A DNA stretch of 23,751 nucleotides from Betaproteobacteria bacterium. GTDB lineage: Bacteria > Pseudomonadota > Gammaproteobacteria > Burkholderiales > Usitatibacteraceae. Location of the stretch: contig JANYFH010000040.1 in the NCBI GenBank assembly GCA_025362705.1, positions 1 to 23,751 of the forward strand, read 5' to 3'. Within the stretch, counting starts at the first letter, position 1. Each line of letters starts with the position of its first letter. Of the stretch, positions 1 to 8,589 are shown one piece after another. The translations under genes and the position numbers were made by a program. The notes beneath the pieces are model-generated. The model searched no databases and was not told the origin of the DNA. It saw only the letters and a program-made list of their open reading frames with translations.

Positions 1-142
1 GCCGACGATCTGGATTCCGCATTCCTATTCGGCTTGCTCGCAACACGCACCGAACGAACATATGCTGGCGCCGATTGCGCGTGAGGGTCTTGCGATCATG
101 GCGGGGATTTTTTGGGATTTGGGCGAGACAGCCGGGCAATAG
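1..142 (+). CDS. C-terminal end of an M20-family metallopeptidase (partial)
   Basis: Only the last 46 codons are present. The reading frame starts at base 2 and ends with TAG at 140-142. The peptide contains SYSACSQHAPNEHMLAP and then REGLAIMAGIFWDLGE. An H-A-P-(N/D)-E-H segment followed by a short amphipathic helix is the usual end of M20 (ArgE/DapE/CPG2-like) zinc peptidases, where the first His binds a catalytic zinc. The family call comes from recalled similarity of this tail, not from a search. The substrate cannot be read from this fragment, but dipeptidase or carboxypeptidase activity is typical. The gene runs in the same direction as the hydrolase at 231, with an 88-nt gap. Confidence 0.62.
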   Translation, partial: PTIWIPHSYSACSQHAPNEHMLAPIAREGLAIMAGIFWDLGETAGQ

Positions 143-230
143 TTGCCGGGGCCGGTTGCGGTGCTTGCAGTTTTACGCCATCAAATATTTTGCATATGAA
201 CAGTTGTCATAAACGGGAGTTCCATTAATT

Positions 231-2150
231 ATGCTTCAGTCCATTGTCACCAGTATTTTGATCGCCGCCACGTCTGTCGCTTTCGCACAAGCGCCCGCCG
301 CGCCGCCACCTGTGGAATACAGCATCAAGGAAAACTATACCAAGTACGAGTACCGCATTCCGATGCGCGACGGCATAAAACTCTTTGCCGCAGTTTACGT
401 ACCCAAGGATCAGTCGAAGTCTTATCCATTCCTGATGGAACGCACACCCTATAGTGCAGCGCCGTACGGGGTAGATTTCCCTCCGCGTCTCCTTGGGCCT
501 GCGCCAGAATTCACCAAGGCGGGCTACATTTTTGTGGTGCAGGATGTGCGAGGCCGTTACATGTCCGAAGGAAAGTTCGTCGAGATGACACCGCACAAGC
601 CAAACAAGAAGGCTGGCGAAGTCGACGAAAGCACCGACATGTACGACACAGTCGAGTGGTTGTTGAAAAACGTTCCGAACCACAACGGCAAGGTCGGCAT
701 CTGGGGCAATTCTTACCCCGGCTTTTTTGTTTCGGCCAGTATCATCGACAGTCACCCCGCTATCAAAGCTGCTTCACCGCAGGCACCCATGACGGACATC
801 TACATGAATGACGATGCCTATCACAATGGCGCATTCATGCTGGCCGCCAATTTTGGTTTTTACAGCACCTTCAAGCAACAGGAAAATCCGACGGTACAGC
901 CAAAAAAGTGGGATCCATTCGAATACGGCACTTCTGACGGGTACGAGTATTTCCTGAAACTCGGTACGCTGGCCAATATCACCAGCATTCTGGAGAAAGA
1001 CAAAAATTCGCTGTTTCCCGATCAGGCCAAACGCGACACCTACGAGGAATACTGGAAATCGCGCAACATCGCTCCGCATTTAAAAAACGTTAAAGCGGCC
1101 GTACTGACGGTAGGCGGCTGGTTTGACGCCGAGGACCCGCAAGGCCCGCTCTCTACCTACCAGAGCATCAAAGTCAATAACCCCGGTATCTTCAATGCAA
1201 TCGTCCTCGGTCCGTGGACGCACGGGGGATGGCAGCGCGATGAGGGCGAAAGAATCGGCCACGTGAGTTTTGGTGCGAAGACGGGCGAGCACTATCGCAA
1301 GAATATCGTGCTGCCGTTTTTTGAAAAATTCCTGAAGGACAAGACTGACGCCAAAAATGAAACCAAGCTTGCCGTGGCGAATGTTTTCGAAACCGGTACC
1401 AATGTATGGCGCCAATATTCGGCGTGGCCACCCAAGGAATCGCAGAAACGCACGCTGTATTTCCGCGAGAATGGCAAGCTCGACTGGAAAGTTTCCAGTG
1501 CTGCGGGTGCCTTCGATGAATACGTGAGCGACCCTGCCAAACCGGTGCCATTCACCAACGCGATCGTGACCGGTGTGCCACAGGAATACATGGTTGGCGA
1601 CCAGCGCTTCGCCTCCACGCGCACCGACGTGCTGGTGTACCAGAGCGAGGTGCCGGAGGACGATGTCACCATCGTCGGCACTCTCTCGCCACACCTGTTT
1701 GTATCGACTACCGGCACCGATTCCGATTTTGTCGTGAAGCTGATCGATGTGTATCCGCCAGAATATCCCGAGGACGCCGCCGCGCCCCGTGGTGCGCCAC
1801 GCAAAGACGCATCGGCACCACCGTTCGTGATGGCGGGCTACCAGCAGTTGGTTCGCGGTGAACCGATGCGCGGCAAGTTCCGCAACAGCTTTGAGAAACC
1901 CGAGCCATTTGTTCCCGGTAAAGTCGAAGCGGTCAATTTCAACATGCCCGACATTGACCACACGTTCCGTCGTGGCCATCGCATCATGGTGCACGTGCAG
2001 AGCTCGTGGTTTCCGCTCGCTGACCTGAATCCGCAAACCTTTGTCCGCATCCCTGAAGCCAAGCCCGAAGATTTCCGCAAGGCGACGCAGCGCGTGTACC
2101 GCTCAGCCGCACAGGCATCGGGGATCGAAGTGATGGTGCTCACCAAATAG
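231..2150 (+). CDS. Secreted CocE/NonD-family hydrolase (S15 X-Pro dipeptidyl-peptidase-like)
   Basis: This 639-residue protein has a Sec signal peptide (about residues 1-20, ending AFAQ), so it is probably periplasmic. The alpha/beta-hydrolase core has the family's nucleophile motif G-N-S-Y-P-G at 159-164 (Ser161). The acid probably lies in GGWFDAED (Asp299), and the His is in GPWTHGG (His331). The segment V-V-Q-D-V-R-G-R (about 102-109) is also typical of CocE/PepX proteins. Residues from about 390 to the end form the beta-rich PepX_C domain. Known relatives hydrolyse esters or amides (cocaine esterase, glutaryl-7-ACA acylase, X-Pro peptidases), so the substrate is open. The length is normal for the family. 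A GGGAG lies a rather long 12 nt before the ATG. A GNAT gene follows after 23 nt and may be cotranscribed. Confidence 0.9.
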   Translation: MLQSIVTSILIAATSVAFAQAPAAPPPVEYSIKENYTKYEYRIPMRDGIKLFAAVYVPKDQSKSYPFLMERTPYSAAPYGVDFPPRLLGPAPEFTKAGYIFVVQDVRGRYMSEGKFVEMTPHKPNKKAGEVDESTDMYDTVEWLLKNVPNHNGKVGIWGNSYPGFFVSASIIDSHPAIKAASPQAPMTDIYMNDDAYHNGAFMLAANFGFYSTFKQQENPTVQPKKWDPFEYGTSDGYEYFLKLGTLANITSILEKDKNSLFPDQAKRDTYEEYWKSRNIAPHLKNVKAAVLTVGGWFDAEDPQGPLSTYQSIKVNNPGIFNAIVLGPWTHGGWQRDEGERIGHVSFGAKTGEHYRKNIVLPFFEKFLKDKTDAKNETKLAVANVFETGTNVWRQYSAWPPKESQKRTLYFRENGKLDWKVSSAAGAFDEYVSDPAKPVPFTNAIVTGVPQEYMVGDQRFASTRTDVLVYQSEVPEDDVTIVGTLSPHLFVSTTGTDSDFVVKLIDVYPPEYPEDAAAPRGAPRKDASAPPFVMAGYQQLVRGEPMRGKFRNSFEKPEPFVPGKVEAVNFNMPDIDHTFRRGHRIMVHVQSSWFPLADLNPQTFVRIPEAKPEDFRKATQRVYRSAAQASGIEVMVLTK

Positions 2151-2173
2151 CGATAGCGGTTTGCACGAATAGA

Positions 2174-2698
2174 ATGAATCTGCTGATCCGTGCCTCTCGC
2201 GACGAAGATATCCCTGCTCTCGCGGCCATCTACGCCGCGAGTGTCGCAACCGAAACCGCTTCATGGGAAGGCGAGTCGCCGAGCACAGAGGAGTTTGCAC
2301 TGCGTCGAAACGAAGTCCTTGCCAAAGGCTATCCGTATTTCACCGCCGAGATCGATGGCGAGGTCGTCGGTTACAGCTACGCAAGTGCATACCGCGCCCG
2401 CATCGGTTATCGCTTCGTGGTCGAGGATTCGGTCTACGTACTGCACGAAATGAAGGGCCGCGGTATTGGCAAGAAACTGCTGATGACGCTGATCGATGAA
2501 TGCGTGGCGCGTGGCTACCGGCAAATGATCGCCGTGATTGGCGACAGCGCGAATCAGGGTTCCATCAAAATGCACCAAGCCTGCGGCTTTGAGCATGTTG
2601 CGTTGTTCAAAGGCATTGGCTACAAGTTCGATCGCTGGCTGGACAGTGTGCAGATGCAACGGGCGCTGGGAGCTGGAAGCGCATTGCCACCAGCGTAA
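2174..2698 (+). CDS. GNAT N-acetyltransferase, phosphinothricin-acetyltransferase-like
   Basis: This 174-residue cytosolic protein would transfer acetyl from acetyl-CoA to an amine. The acetyl-CoA loop G-R-G-I-G-K is at residues 95-100. It follows a Y-R-x-x-V-E-D-S-V-Y-V strand (79-89) that is characteristic of the PAT/Bar/YncA subgroup. The C-terminal part contains the usual S-(I/M)-x-M-H-x-x-x-G-F element (HQACGF). In this subgroup known substrates are phosphinothricin, methionine sulfoximine or sulfone; which one applies here cannot be told. The ATG has only a weak ribosome-binding site and lies 23 nt after the preceding hydrolase, which suggests cotranscription. The stop codon overlaps the first base of a palindromic repeat. 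Confidence 0.88.
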   Translation: MNLLIRASRDEDIPALAAIYAASVATETASWEGESPSTEEFALRRNEVLAKGYPYFTAEIDGEVVGYSYASAYRARIGYRFVVEDSVYVLHEMKGRGIGKKLLMTLIDECVARGYRQMIAVIGDSANQGSIKMHQACGFEHVALFKGIGYKFDRWLDSVQMQRALGAGSALPPA

Positions 2699-2763
2699 AA
2701 CTCTAGTACCGGTGCGGGTTTCAGGGTGTTTATAGGCTGAAAGCCTTGCCAGTGCTGGAGTTT
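2698..2763. repeat. Palindromic intergenic repeat, AAACTC family, copy 1
   Basis: This is an imperfect inverted repeat. The arm AAACTCTAGTACCGG (2698-2712) pairs with CCAGTGCTGGAGTTT (2749-2763), matching at 12 of 15 positions. The reverse complement of the right arm resembles the left arm of the copy at 17153 even more closely. The copy fills the gap between two convergent genes, so it could also act as a bidirectional transcription terminator. The rest of this gap, to 2848, shows only a weak 8-bp inverted repeat (ACTTTTCG/CGAAAAGT). Confidence 0.6.
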
Positions 2764-2848
2764 ACTACTGCACTTTTCGAATCCTTATTCCGTTCGCCCC
2801 ATTGTTCGAACCTGCCGGGCAGCACGAAAAGTAGTCGCTGGAAGTTCT

Positions 2849-3763
2849 TTACTTCAGCGCTTCCAGAATCTTCGCAACCACCGCCTTGCCCGGTATCGTC
2901 CACGGCGCAATCAATTCGAAGTGGCCCGAATTTTCCAGCGTGATCAGGTCAACGTTCTCGCCGAACTCTTTGGCGCGCGTCTGATAACGCAGCCCAATCG
3001 CAGGCGGCACGATGCCGTCGTACACGCCGTGAATCAGAATCTGCTTTACGCCGAGTGGCAACATTTCTGAGGGTGAGGTATCGAGGAACGCCGCGTTCCT
3101 GGGGCCACCAGTGGAAGTCCGCTTTGCAGTATCGACCAGTTGATCAACAGTCTTGTCGCCACACGCGTGTGCACCGGCGCGCGCGAAGTACGCGAGATCA
3201 GGAATGGCCGCGACGCCGACGATTGCTTTGAAATTCACCGGCTGATCGCGTTTGAGTGCGCTGCCGGCGGGAATCCGGTTTTGCGACGCAACCCATAGCG
3301 CGAGATGACCACCGGCAGAGTGTCCCGTCACCACTGCGCGGTTCAGGTCGAGATTGTATTGCCCGGCAATCGTGCGCAAATGTGCAACGCCATTTGACAC
3401 ATCGTTGAACGTGCCGGGATAGCCGCCACCGGTATGGCCGACGCGCCGATATGTGAGGCTCCACACCGCCACACCGTACTTGCGTAAATCGTCCGCCAGA
3501 AATGCGACCAGCTCCGGCCCCGGTAAATCCGCAAGCCAGCAGCCGCCATGGATCAACACCACCAGCGGCAATGGACCTTTGGTTGTTGCTGGTGGCAGCC
3601 ACAGCTCGCCGTACTGCAATGCATCCTTGCCGTAGGCGATCTTGTGGTCAGGCTGCGTCGTCTTCAGCTCAGGCTTGTTCAGAATCTGGCTGAAGGTGAG
3701 CGATTGCGATTCTGCGGATGCGCTGGTCATGGCGAGCAATATAACAAGAATTATTTTGTACAC
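2849..3763 (-). CDS. Secreted alpha/beta hydrolase, BD-FAE/esterase-lipase type
   Basis: This 304-residue protein has an N-terminal signal peptide (about 1-18). The oxyanion-hole motif H-G-G-C-W is at 72-76, the nucleophile elbow G-H-S-A-G-G at 147-152 (Ser149), the probable acid Asp249 (in VYDGIVPP) and the catalytic His281 (in NSGHFELI). These are the marks of the hormone-sensitive-lipase/BD-FAE group of carboxylesterases. The substrate is unknown. The chosen start is GTG at 3763, preceded by AAGG about 7 nt upstream; it keeps the full hydrophobic leader. The gene begins 62 nt after the solute-binding-protein gene on the same strand and may share its transcript. Confidence 0.88.
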   Translation of the reverse strand: MYKIILVILLAMTSASAESQSLTFSQILNKPELKTTQPDHKIAYGKDALQYGELWLPPATTKGPLPLVVLIHGGCWLADLPGPELVAFLADDLRKYGVAVWSLTYRRVGHTGGGYPGTFNDVSNGVAHLRTIAGQYNLDLNRAVVTGHSAGGHLALWVASQNRIPAGSALKRDQPVNFKAIVGVAAIPDLAYFARAGAHACGDKTVDQLVDTAKRTSTGGPRNAAFLDTSPSEMLPLGVKQILIHGVYDGIVPPAIGLRYQTRAKEFGENVDLITLENSGHFELIAPWTIPGKAVVAKILEALK

Positions 3764-3825
3764 GAGATGCCTTGGCGAAAAGTGTAAAGAATCGGTTTCA
3801 GGGTGAATGTCGCGCCTGCCCCCGC

Positions 3826-5430
3826 TTACGGCACCGTCACCCAGATCATGCTCAGCACGTTATCGGCGCGATGCACCACACTCATTCCGGCACGTGCGGC
3901 CCAGGGAATAATCTGGCGATGCAGCGGAATCAAATATGCCTGGTCGCGCACCCGCCCGGCGGCTGACGACAACAGCACTTCGCGTTTTGCGTCATTCATT
4001 TCGCCTGATGCCTGATCGATGGCGCGATCGACTTCGGCATCGGCAAAGCGGCCCATGTTGAAATCGCCACGTCCCTTGCCGTCGAAACTGTGTGCGAGCG
4101 GTATCAGGAAAGTGGTGCCATCGCTGGGTGCACCACCCCAGCCATAGAGGAAGAAACTCGAATCGCGGCGCTCCAGCTTCTGGAAAAACAGTGCACGCGA
4201 CAAGCCGACGACTCTGGTCCGAATGCCGACGCGCTCCAGCATCGCCGCAATGGCAGTGCAGATGCGCTCATCGTTTACGTATCGGTTATTCGGGCAATCC
4301 AGGGTGATCTCGAATCCCTTCGCATAGCCAGCTTCACTCAACAACTTGCGGGAACGCTCGGCGTCGAAGGCAAGCCTTCCTTCCTGATCGGCGCGGTAAC
4401 CGAAAGACGCCGGCACGAAAATGTTGCCAGTGGGAACCGAGAAACCGCGCATCACTTGCGTGCGAATCGCCTCGATGTCGACAGCGTGGTAGATCGCCTG
4501 CCGCACGCGAATGTCCTTGAATGGATTCCTGTCTTTGACACTGCTGTAAGCCAGTTCATCGCGGCCCTGATCCATGCCGAGAAAGATCACGCGATTTTCC
4601 GGACCCTCGATAATTTTTACCCGCGCTTCACGTTTGAGCCTTGGAATATCCTGCAGCGGTGGATCGAGCACGAAGGCGATTTCACCGGTGATCAATGCCG
4701 ACATGCGCGTCGCGTCCGACTTGATCGGCAAATACTGCACCTCGGTCACGTTGCCTTCAAATTGCCCGGCCTTGATGCCCCACCAGTCGGGATTTTTTTG
4801 CAATACCGTCTTCACTTCCGCTTCGCGACTGATCAGCTTGAACGGCCCGGTGCCATTGGCGTTGCGCGACGCGTAGGTTTCCACTGCCGTCTTGTAATCC
4901 TGTGGCGTCACCGCCTGGTGCGCCTCGGTCCATTTGCGGCTCATGATGCTGATGACAGTCACGTTGGCCAGGAAAGCCGGATGCGGACGCGGTGTGACGA
5001 CCTCCACTGTGTAGTCATCGATCCTGCTCGCCTTGCCCAAAGGCCCGGCGAACACCTTGAAGTGCGAACCTGCCGACTGCGCGCGATCAAAAGAAAACAC
5101 GACGTCATCGGCAGTGAAGGGCGTGCCGTCGTGAAATTTCACGCCGCGCCGCAGATTGAAGCGCCATGTCAGATCATTCACTTTGATCCATGACTCGGCA
5201 AGCGCGGGCAGGATTTCCAGTTTCTTGCCGCGCACCGTCAAGTGTTCATAGACATGATCGTTGATGAGATTATTGAGCCCTTCGTTCTGCGCGTGCGGAT
5301 CGGCCGTCAGGTAGTCGCCCTGGCTGGACCAGCGGAACACAGCAGCATCGACATTGGCCATGAATGCGCAAGCCATGAAAACGCACAACACACGGGCGAT
5401 TTGCTGCGCGGAAAGATTCATCAAGTTCAT
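3826..5430 (-). CDS. ABC transporter family-5 (peptide/nickel-type) solute-binding protein
   Basis: This protein of about 534 residues is a periplasmic binding protein of the SBP_bac_5 (OppA/DppA) family. After a Sec leader (about 29 residues, ending near NVDA-A) it shows the family signature region around L-A-E-S-W-x-K-V-N-D-L-T-W-R-F-N-L-R-x-G-V-K-F-H-D-G-T-P-F (written here as key positions). It also has the later V-R-Q-A-I-Y-H-A-V-D segment and the C-terminal Y-L-I-P-L-H. The frame is open further upstream to 5541. I chose ATG 5430 because the leader begins there; ATG 5421 is almost equally good, and neither has a strong Shine-Dalgarno. The ligand is probably a peptide or similar cation or opine. 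No permease or ATPase gene is adjacent. Confidence 0.9.
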   Translation of the reverse strand: MNLMNLSAQQIARVLCVFMACAFMANVDAAVFRWSSQGDYLTADPHAQNEGLNNLINDHVYEHLTVRGKKLEILPALAESWIKVNDLTWRFNLRRGVKFHDGTPFTADDVVFSFDRAQSAGSHFKVFAGPLGKASRIDDYTVEVVTPRPHPAFLANVTVISIMSRKWTEAHQAVTPQDYKTAVETYASRNANGTGPFKLISREAEVKTVLQKNPDWWGIKAGQFEGNVTEVQYLPIKSDATRMSALITGEIAFVLDPPLQDIPRLKREARVKIIEGPENRVIFLGMDQGRDELAYSSVKDRNPFKDIRVRQAIYHAVDIEAIRTQVMRGFSVPTGNIFVPASFGYRADQEGRLAFDAERSRKLLSEAGYAKGFEITLDCPNNRYVNDERICTAIAAMLERVGIRTRVVGLSRALFFQKLERRDSSFFLYGWGGAPSDGTTFLIPLAHSFDGKGRGDFNMGRFADAEVDRAIDQASGEMNDAKREVLLSSAAGRVRDQAYLIPLHRQIIPWAARAGMSVVHRADNVLSMIWVTVP

Positions 5431-5563
5431 GGCAGGCGCGATTCTTGCAACATGGTATTCCCCGTTTTCATTCAAACAACATGCTAACGCCGCTCCGACG
5501 CTTTTGGCCAAACATATGTCGGCAAGAGGCGCCAGAGTCAAATGGCACTACTTTAAAAACGCT

Positions 5564-5590
5564 GTGATTTCAAACGAAGAGAGAAATCTG
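5564..5590. repeat. Short GTsATTTCrAAC...GAGAAATCTG repeat, copy 1
   Basis: This copy lies in the 232-bp gap between hflX and the solute-binding-protein gene. It reads GTGATTTCAAAC, then a short spacer, then GAGAAATCTG, and matches the start of the hairpin repeat at 8491. Nothing else in this gap looks like a gene. No clear terminator with a T-run was found for hflX. Confidence 0.45.
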
Positions 5591-5662
5591 TTTCCCCCCG
5601 ATGCTTGGCTTTTCGCTCAGGGTGGTATCACGGGAGCAGCTTTGATTCAGCAACCTCATTGA

Positions 5663-7153
5663 TTATCCTGATGTTGCCTTCATCCCAAGCAGTTCGCGCA
5701 AACCCTCAACCGTCGCGGCCTCACCACGAACGCGCAAAAATGCGCCGTCATTATCGGCGCGCTCGTCCAGCACTTCGCAGCTTGCAAAGATTTTGCCGCG
5801 CAGTTGCTGCGCCGACCACGGCAGAAATAGTTCCGTCTCAACGAGGCCGCGCTGGAAAAACGCACGGATCGCCGCGTGCAGTTTCGTGACATCACCTTCG
5901 CGCTTGGCACTCATCACGATGCATTCCGGATACTGCGCACGCAACGCAGCCTCGCGCTCGGCCTGTTCAGCGGCATCACCGAAGACATCGATCTTGTTGA
6001 ATACACGTATCTTCGGCACGACCTCGGCACCGATTTCGGCCAGCACTTTATCGGTCACCGCGAGCTGGCGTTCAAACCCCTGATCGCTCGCGTCGATAAC
6101 GTGGAGCAGCAGTGAGGATTCGGCTGCTTCTTCCAGCGTCGACTTGAACGACGCGACCAGATCGTGTGGCAGGTTTTTAATAAAGCCGACCGTGTCGCTG
6201 ACCAGTATTCGCGGTACGCTCTCAGGCACGAGTGCGCGCACGGTGGTGTCGAGCGTGGCGAAGAGTTTGTTGGCGACCAGCACCTCGCTGCCGGTGAGTG
6301 CGCGCATCAGCGTGGATTTGCCGGCATTGGTATAACCCACCAGCGCCACGCGTGCCAATCCACCAGCGAGGCCCGCCTGGCTTGCACGCCGCGCGCGCTG
6401 CGTCTTGCGCTCCACGTCCATCGCGGCGATTTCGATTTCGAGTTCGGCGATGCGATTACGGATTTTCTGCCGATCCAGCGCGGCATGCGATTCGCCCGCG
6501 CCACGACCGCCAGTACCGCTGCGCTGCCGACCTTGCGGCCCGGCAATTTTGGCAGCTTCGCGCAGCCGCGGCGACATATAGCCCAGCCGCGCAATCTCGA
6601 CCTGGGCACGCGCCGCACGCGAGCTGGCATGACGGTGGAATATTTCAAGGATGACCATGGTGCGGTCCATCACCTCGCAGCCAACCTCGATTTCGAGGTT
6701 GCGCGCCTGTGAGGGTGATATCTCGTGATCGACGAGGATGATGTCGGCGTGGCGGGTCTCCGGGTCGGCCTCAGACTTCGCCGCCGCCTTTGCCTTCGCT
6801 GCGCCGCGCGGTGCCGACTTGCCTTTCGTCACACTTGGCGCCGTATCTTTTTCGTTGTCAGGGGCCAAGAAATCCTGCTCATCATCGTCGAGCTCAGTGT
6901 CATCTACATTGTAGTTGGTCTCTGTGCCCTCTACGAAACGGCGCATTTCCTGCCGCTTGCCGACGCCCAGGTAAGCCGCCGCGTCGAATCGGGCGCGATT
7001 CTGGATGAACGTGCCGACAACCTGATAGCCCAGTGTTTTCGCCAGTTCGCGCAGTTCGGTTAGCGACGATTCAAATTCGGCGTCGGTGACGGAGGGCAGG
7101 TGTACAGCAGCTACGACAGCACGCAGGGGTTGAGCCTTGATTTCTTTTTGCAT
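5663..7153 (-). CDS. hflX: GTPase HflX, ribosome-associated
   Basis: HflX is a cytoplasmic GTPase that binds the 50S subunit and splits stalled ribosomes during stress. Numbering is from the chosen ATG at 7153 (496 residues). The N-terminal HflX domain comes first, including DHEISPSQ-x-RNLE and the conserved glycine-rich linker GPQGRQRSGTGGRGAGES. The G domain follows, with G1 GYTNAGKST (273-281), G3 SDTVGF (about 319-324) and G4 NKID (about 386-389). An acidic and then Lys/Ala-rich insert of about 50 residues (about 84-133) interrupts the N-terminal domain, so the protein is longer than E. coli HflX (426 residues). The frame is open to GTG 7219, and upstream starts at 7210 and 7204 are possible; none has a clear Shine-Dalgarno. 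It is not next to hfq. Confidence 0.95.
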   Translation of the reverse strand: MQKEIKAQPLRAVVAAVHLPSVTDAEFESSLTELRELAKTLGYQVVGTFIQNRARFDAAAYLGVGKRQEMRRFVEGTETNYNVDDTELDDDEQDFLAPDNEKDTAPSVTKGKSAPRGAAKAKAAAKSEADPETRHADIILVDHEISPSQARNLEIEVGCEVMDRTMVILEIFHRHASSRAARAQVEIARLGYMSPRLREAAKIAGPQGRQRSGTGGRGAGESHAALDRQKIRNRIAELEIEIAAMDVERKTQRARRASQAGLAGGLARVALVGYTNAGKSTLMRALTGSEVLVANKLFATLDTTVRALVPESVPRILVSDTVGFIKNLPHDLVASFKSTLEEAAESSLLLHVIDASDQGFERQLAVTDKVLAEIGAEVVPKIRVFNKIDVFGDAAEQAEREAALRAQYPECIVMSAKREGDVTKLHAAIRAFFQRGLVETELFLPWSAQQLRGKIFASCEVLDERADNDGAFLRVRGEAATVEGLRELLGMKATSG

Positions 7154-7346
7154 TTGGTGATTTCTGTTTTGTGTATCGACATCGGGTCGAGTCTGGAAAT
7201 ACATGGTCATGCTTGCCACAAATTGCCAGTACTGCTGAAAAAAATACTACGGTAATTTCTCGATCGATGGGCCGGGTTCGAAATGATAGCGGTGTGTGTT
7301 TGTTAAAGTGGTGTCATGGGAACCCGACACTTACGTTAGTCGCGAA

Positions 7347-8165
7347 CTATTTGCCGAAGCGCCGGATGTTTCGCGTCTGTGTCGAATCGGCATTGTCAAA
7401 TTTGAAAGTCAACACGCCAGCAAGAGCACCATCGTCGCCGCTGAAGTCGAGCGCTGCGGTGCCGACGATGATCACGCTGGTCGTTCCGGGCGCATCGATT
7501 TGCCCGTTGAGCGAAGGCGGACGGCTGGTTTGCACAAGCTCGCCTTCATAGCGATTCGCACTCACCCAGGCGCCGGCCTGGATCGTGTACCAGGAGGCTT
7601 TACCGTCCGCGCCGTAGGTGAACCATCCAGCGAGCAACTGGTCCCGCGCGTCCTGCCAGATAAAAAGTCCGGAACCGGAATTGTTTGGGTCCCACCAGTG
7701 ATCGGAATAGTTGAGCCGCACTGCGGGTGCGGTCTTGCTCGCGCGGTGGTCGCTCACGACAAATGGCACGTTCGTCACGACGATGTTGATGAATGGGTTG
7801 GACGAGTGGAGTGTGTTGTAGTTGTCAATGATGTCCAGCGAATAAGAACCGGCTGGCAGGCGACCGATCTCGACCAATAACGCCGGCGCTGGCGGAAGGC
7901 CAAACGCGCAAGGGGGCGGGCCGGCGAGCAGCACATCGACGCGGATTTTTCCGCCGGTTGCGCTGGTCCGATAACCTGCACCTTCGTACACTGAATTCGC
8001 GCAGACGCGGGGAATTTTCAGGAAGATGGTGTCGGCCGACGAGGGCTGTGCAGGAATGAACTCAAACGCAGCGGGGGGAGACGTTTGGGCTGCCGCGACC
8101 AGAGAAAAGATTCCTGTCGACAACGCTGTGATGAATCTTGTGAGTATGCGAATGAGAAACTTCAT
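7347..8165 (-). CDS. Secreted protein of unknown function with a Trp/Gly-rich beta C-terminal domain
   Basis: This 272-residue protein is not assigned to a named family. The start ATG 8165 is well supported: TGGAG lies 7 nt upstream and a Sec signal peptide (about 1-26, ending VAAAQ) follows. The middle part (about 35-135) is beta-rich and holds two cysteines (55 and 86) that could form a disulphide. Residues 150-215 contain W-W-D-P-N-N-S-G-S-G-L-F, then L-A-G-W-F-T-Y-x-A-D-G-K-A-S-W-Y and Y-E-G-E-L. I recognise this pattern as a recurring beta-domain in many secreted proteobacterial proteins, but I know no function for it. The location is the periplasm or cell surface. It is flanked by long gaps and is probably monocistronic. 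Confidence 0.72.
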   Translation of the reverse strand: MKFLIRILTRFITALSTGIFSLVAAAQTSPPAAFEFIPAQPSSADTIFLKIPRVCANSVYEGAGYRTSATGGKIRVDVLLAGPPPCAFGLPPAPALLVEIGRLPAGSYSLDIIDNYNTLHSSNPFINIVVTNVPFVVSDHRASKTAPAVRLNYSDHWWDPNNSGSGLFIWQDARDQLLAGWFTYGADGKASWYTIQAGAWVSANRYEGELVQTSRPPSLNGQIDAPGTTSVIIVGTAALDFSGDDGALAGVLTFKFDNADSTQTRNIRRFGK

Positions 8166-8327
8166 ATGTGCTCCATTGAGAATCCCTGCCACGAGACCTT
8201 TCATATCATGCCACCATTTGGTATTAGGCAATCCCGGTTTCGAGTCGGACTTCGGGAACCCGAGGTGCAAAAAATATCGAGGTTGAATTAAACGGGCCGG
8301 GTCAATTTCTTCAGAAGAAAAAACGCC

Positions 8328-8434
8328 AAACTCTATAGCTGGTGCGGAGTTCGCAGCACTTTTTCTTGGAGAGGCGCGCGGATGCTTGACTTAGATGTGT
8401 TTTCGCCGCGCGTGGGTCTGGCGCCTTTGATTTT
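8328..8434. repeat. Palindromic intergenic repeat, AAACTC family, copy 2 (extended form)
   Basis: The core of 65 nt begins AAACTCTATAGCTGGTGCGG and ends GGATGCTTGACTT. It is about 70% identical by eye to the copy at 13006, including an internal GCACTTTTTC. Similarity continues through TGTTTTCGC to CGCCTTTGAT, a 10-mer that also ends the copy at 17153. The copy lies in a 424-bp gap (8166-8589) with no gene. The remainder of the gap holds the hairpin at 8491-8565 and, between 8290 and 8327, nothing that I recognise. Confidence 0.6.
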
Positions 8435-8490
8435 GCTTGGACGTTTTGAGTGGCGGCTATCACGCCACTTCTGTACAACATTCTTTCCCC

Positions 8491-8565
8491 GTCATTTCGA
8501 ACCCGGTTTTATCGGGTGAGAAATCTGCTGTTGTTGTTGTGGCGTAGTGCAAAAGCAGATTTCTC
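8491..8565. repeat. Hairpin-forming dispersed repeat (GTCATTTCGAAC type), copy 2
   Basis: GTCATTTCGAAC is followed by a small hairpin CCCG-N7-CGGG. Then comes a perfect 12-bp inverted repeat: GAGAAATCTGCT at 8518-8529 and AGCAGATTTCTC at 8554-8565. The same outer words occur at 5564-5590 without the second arm. The copy lies just after the cupin gene's stop codon on the - strand, so on that transcript it could serve as a 3' stem-loop. There is no T-run, so a classic terminator is unlikely. Confidence 0.6.
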
Positions 8566-8589
8566 TCTGCGCATCGTACCCGCAACGCA

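Noticed and set aside
1080..2036. Long open frame on the - strand (318 codons)
   Set aside because: It is antisense to the CocE-like gene; the peptide is rich in His and Arg with no recognisable motif.
4090..5193. Long open frame on the + strand (367 codons)
   Set aside because: It lies opposite the family-5 binding protein, whose family, signal peptide and motifs are clear. The translated product has no fold-like pattern and no ribosome-binding site.
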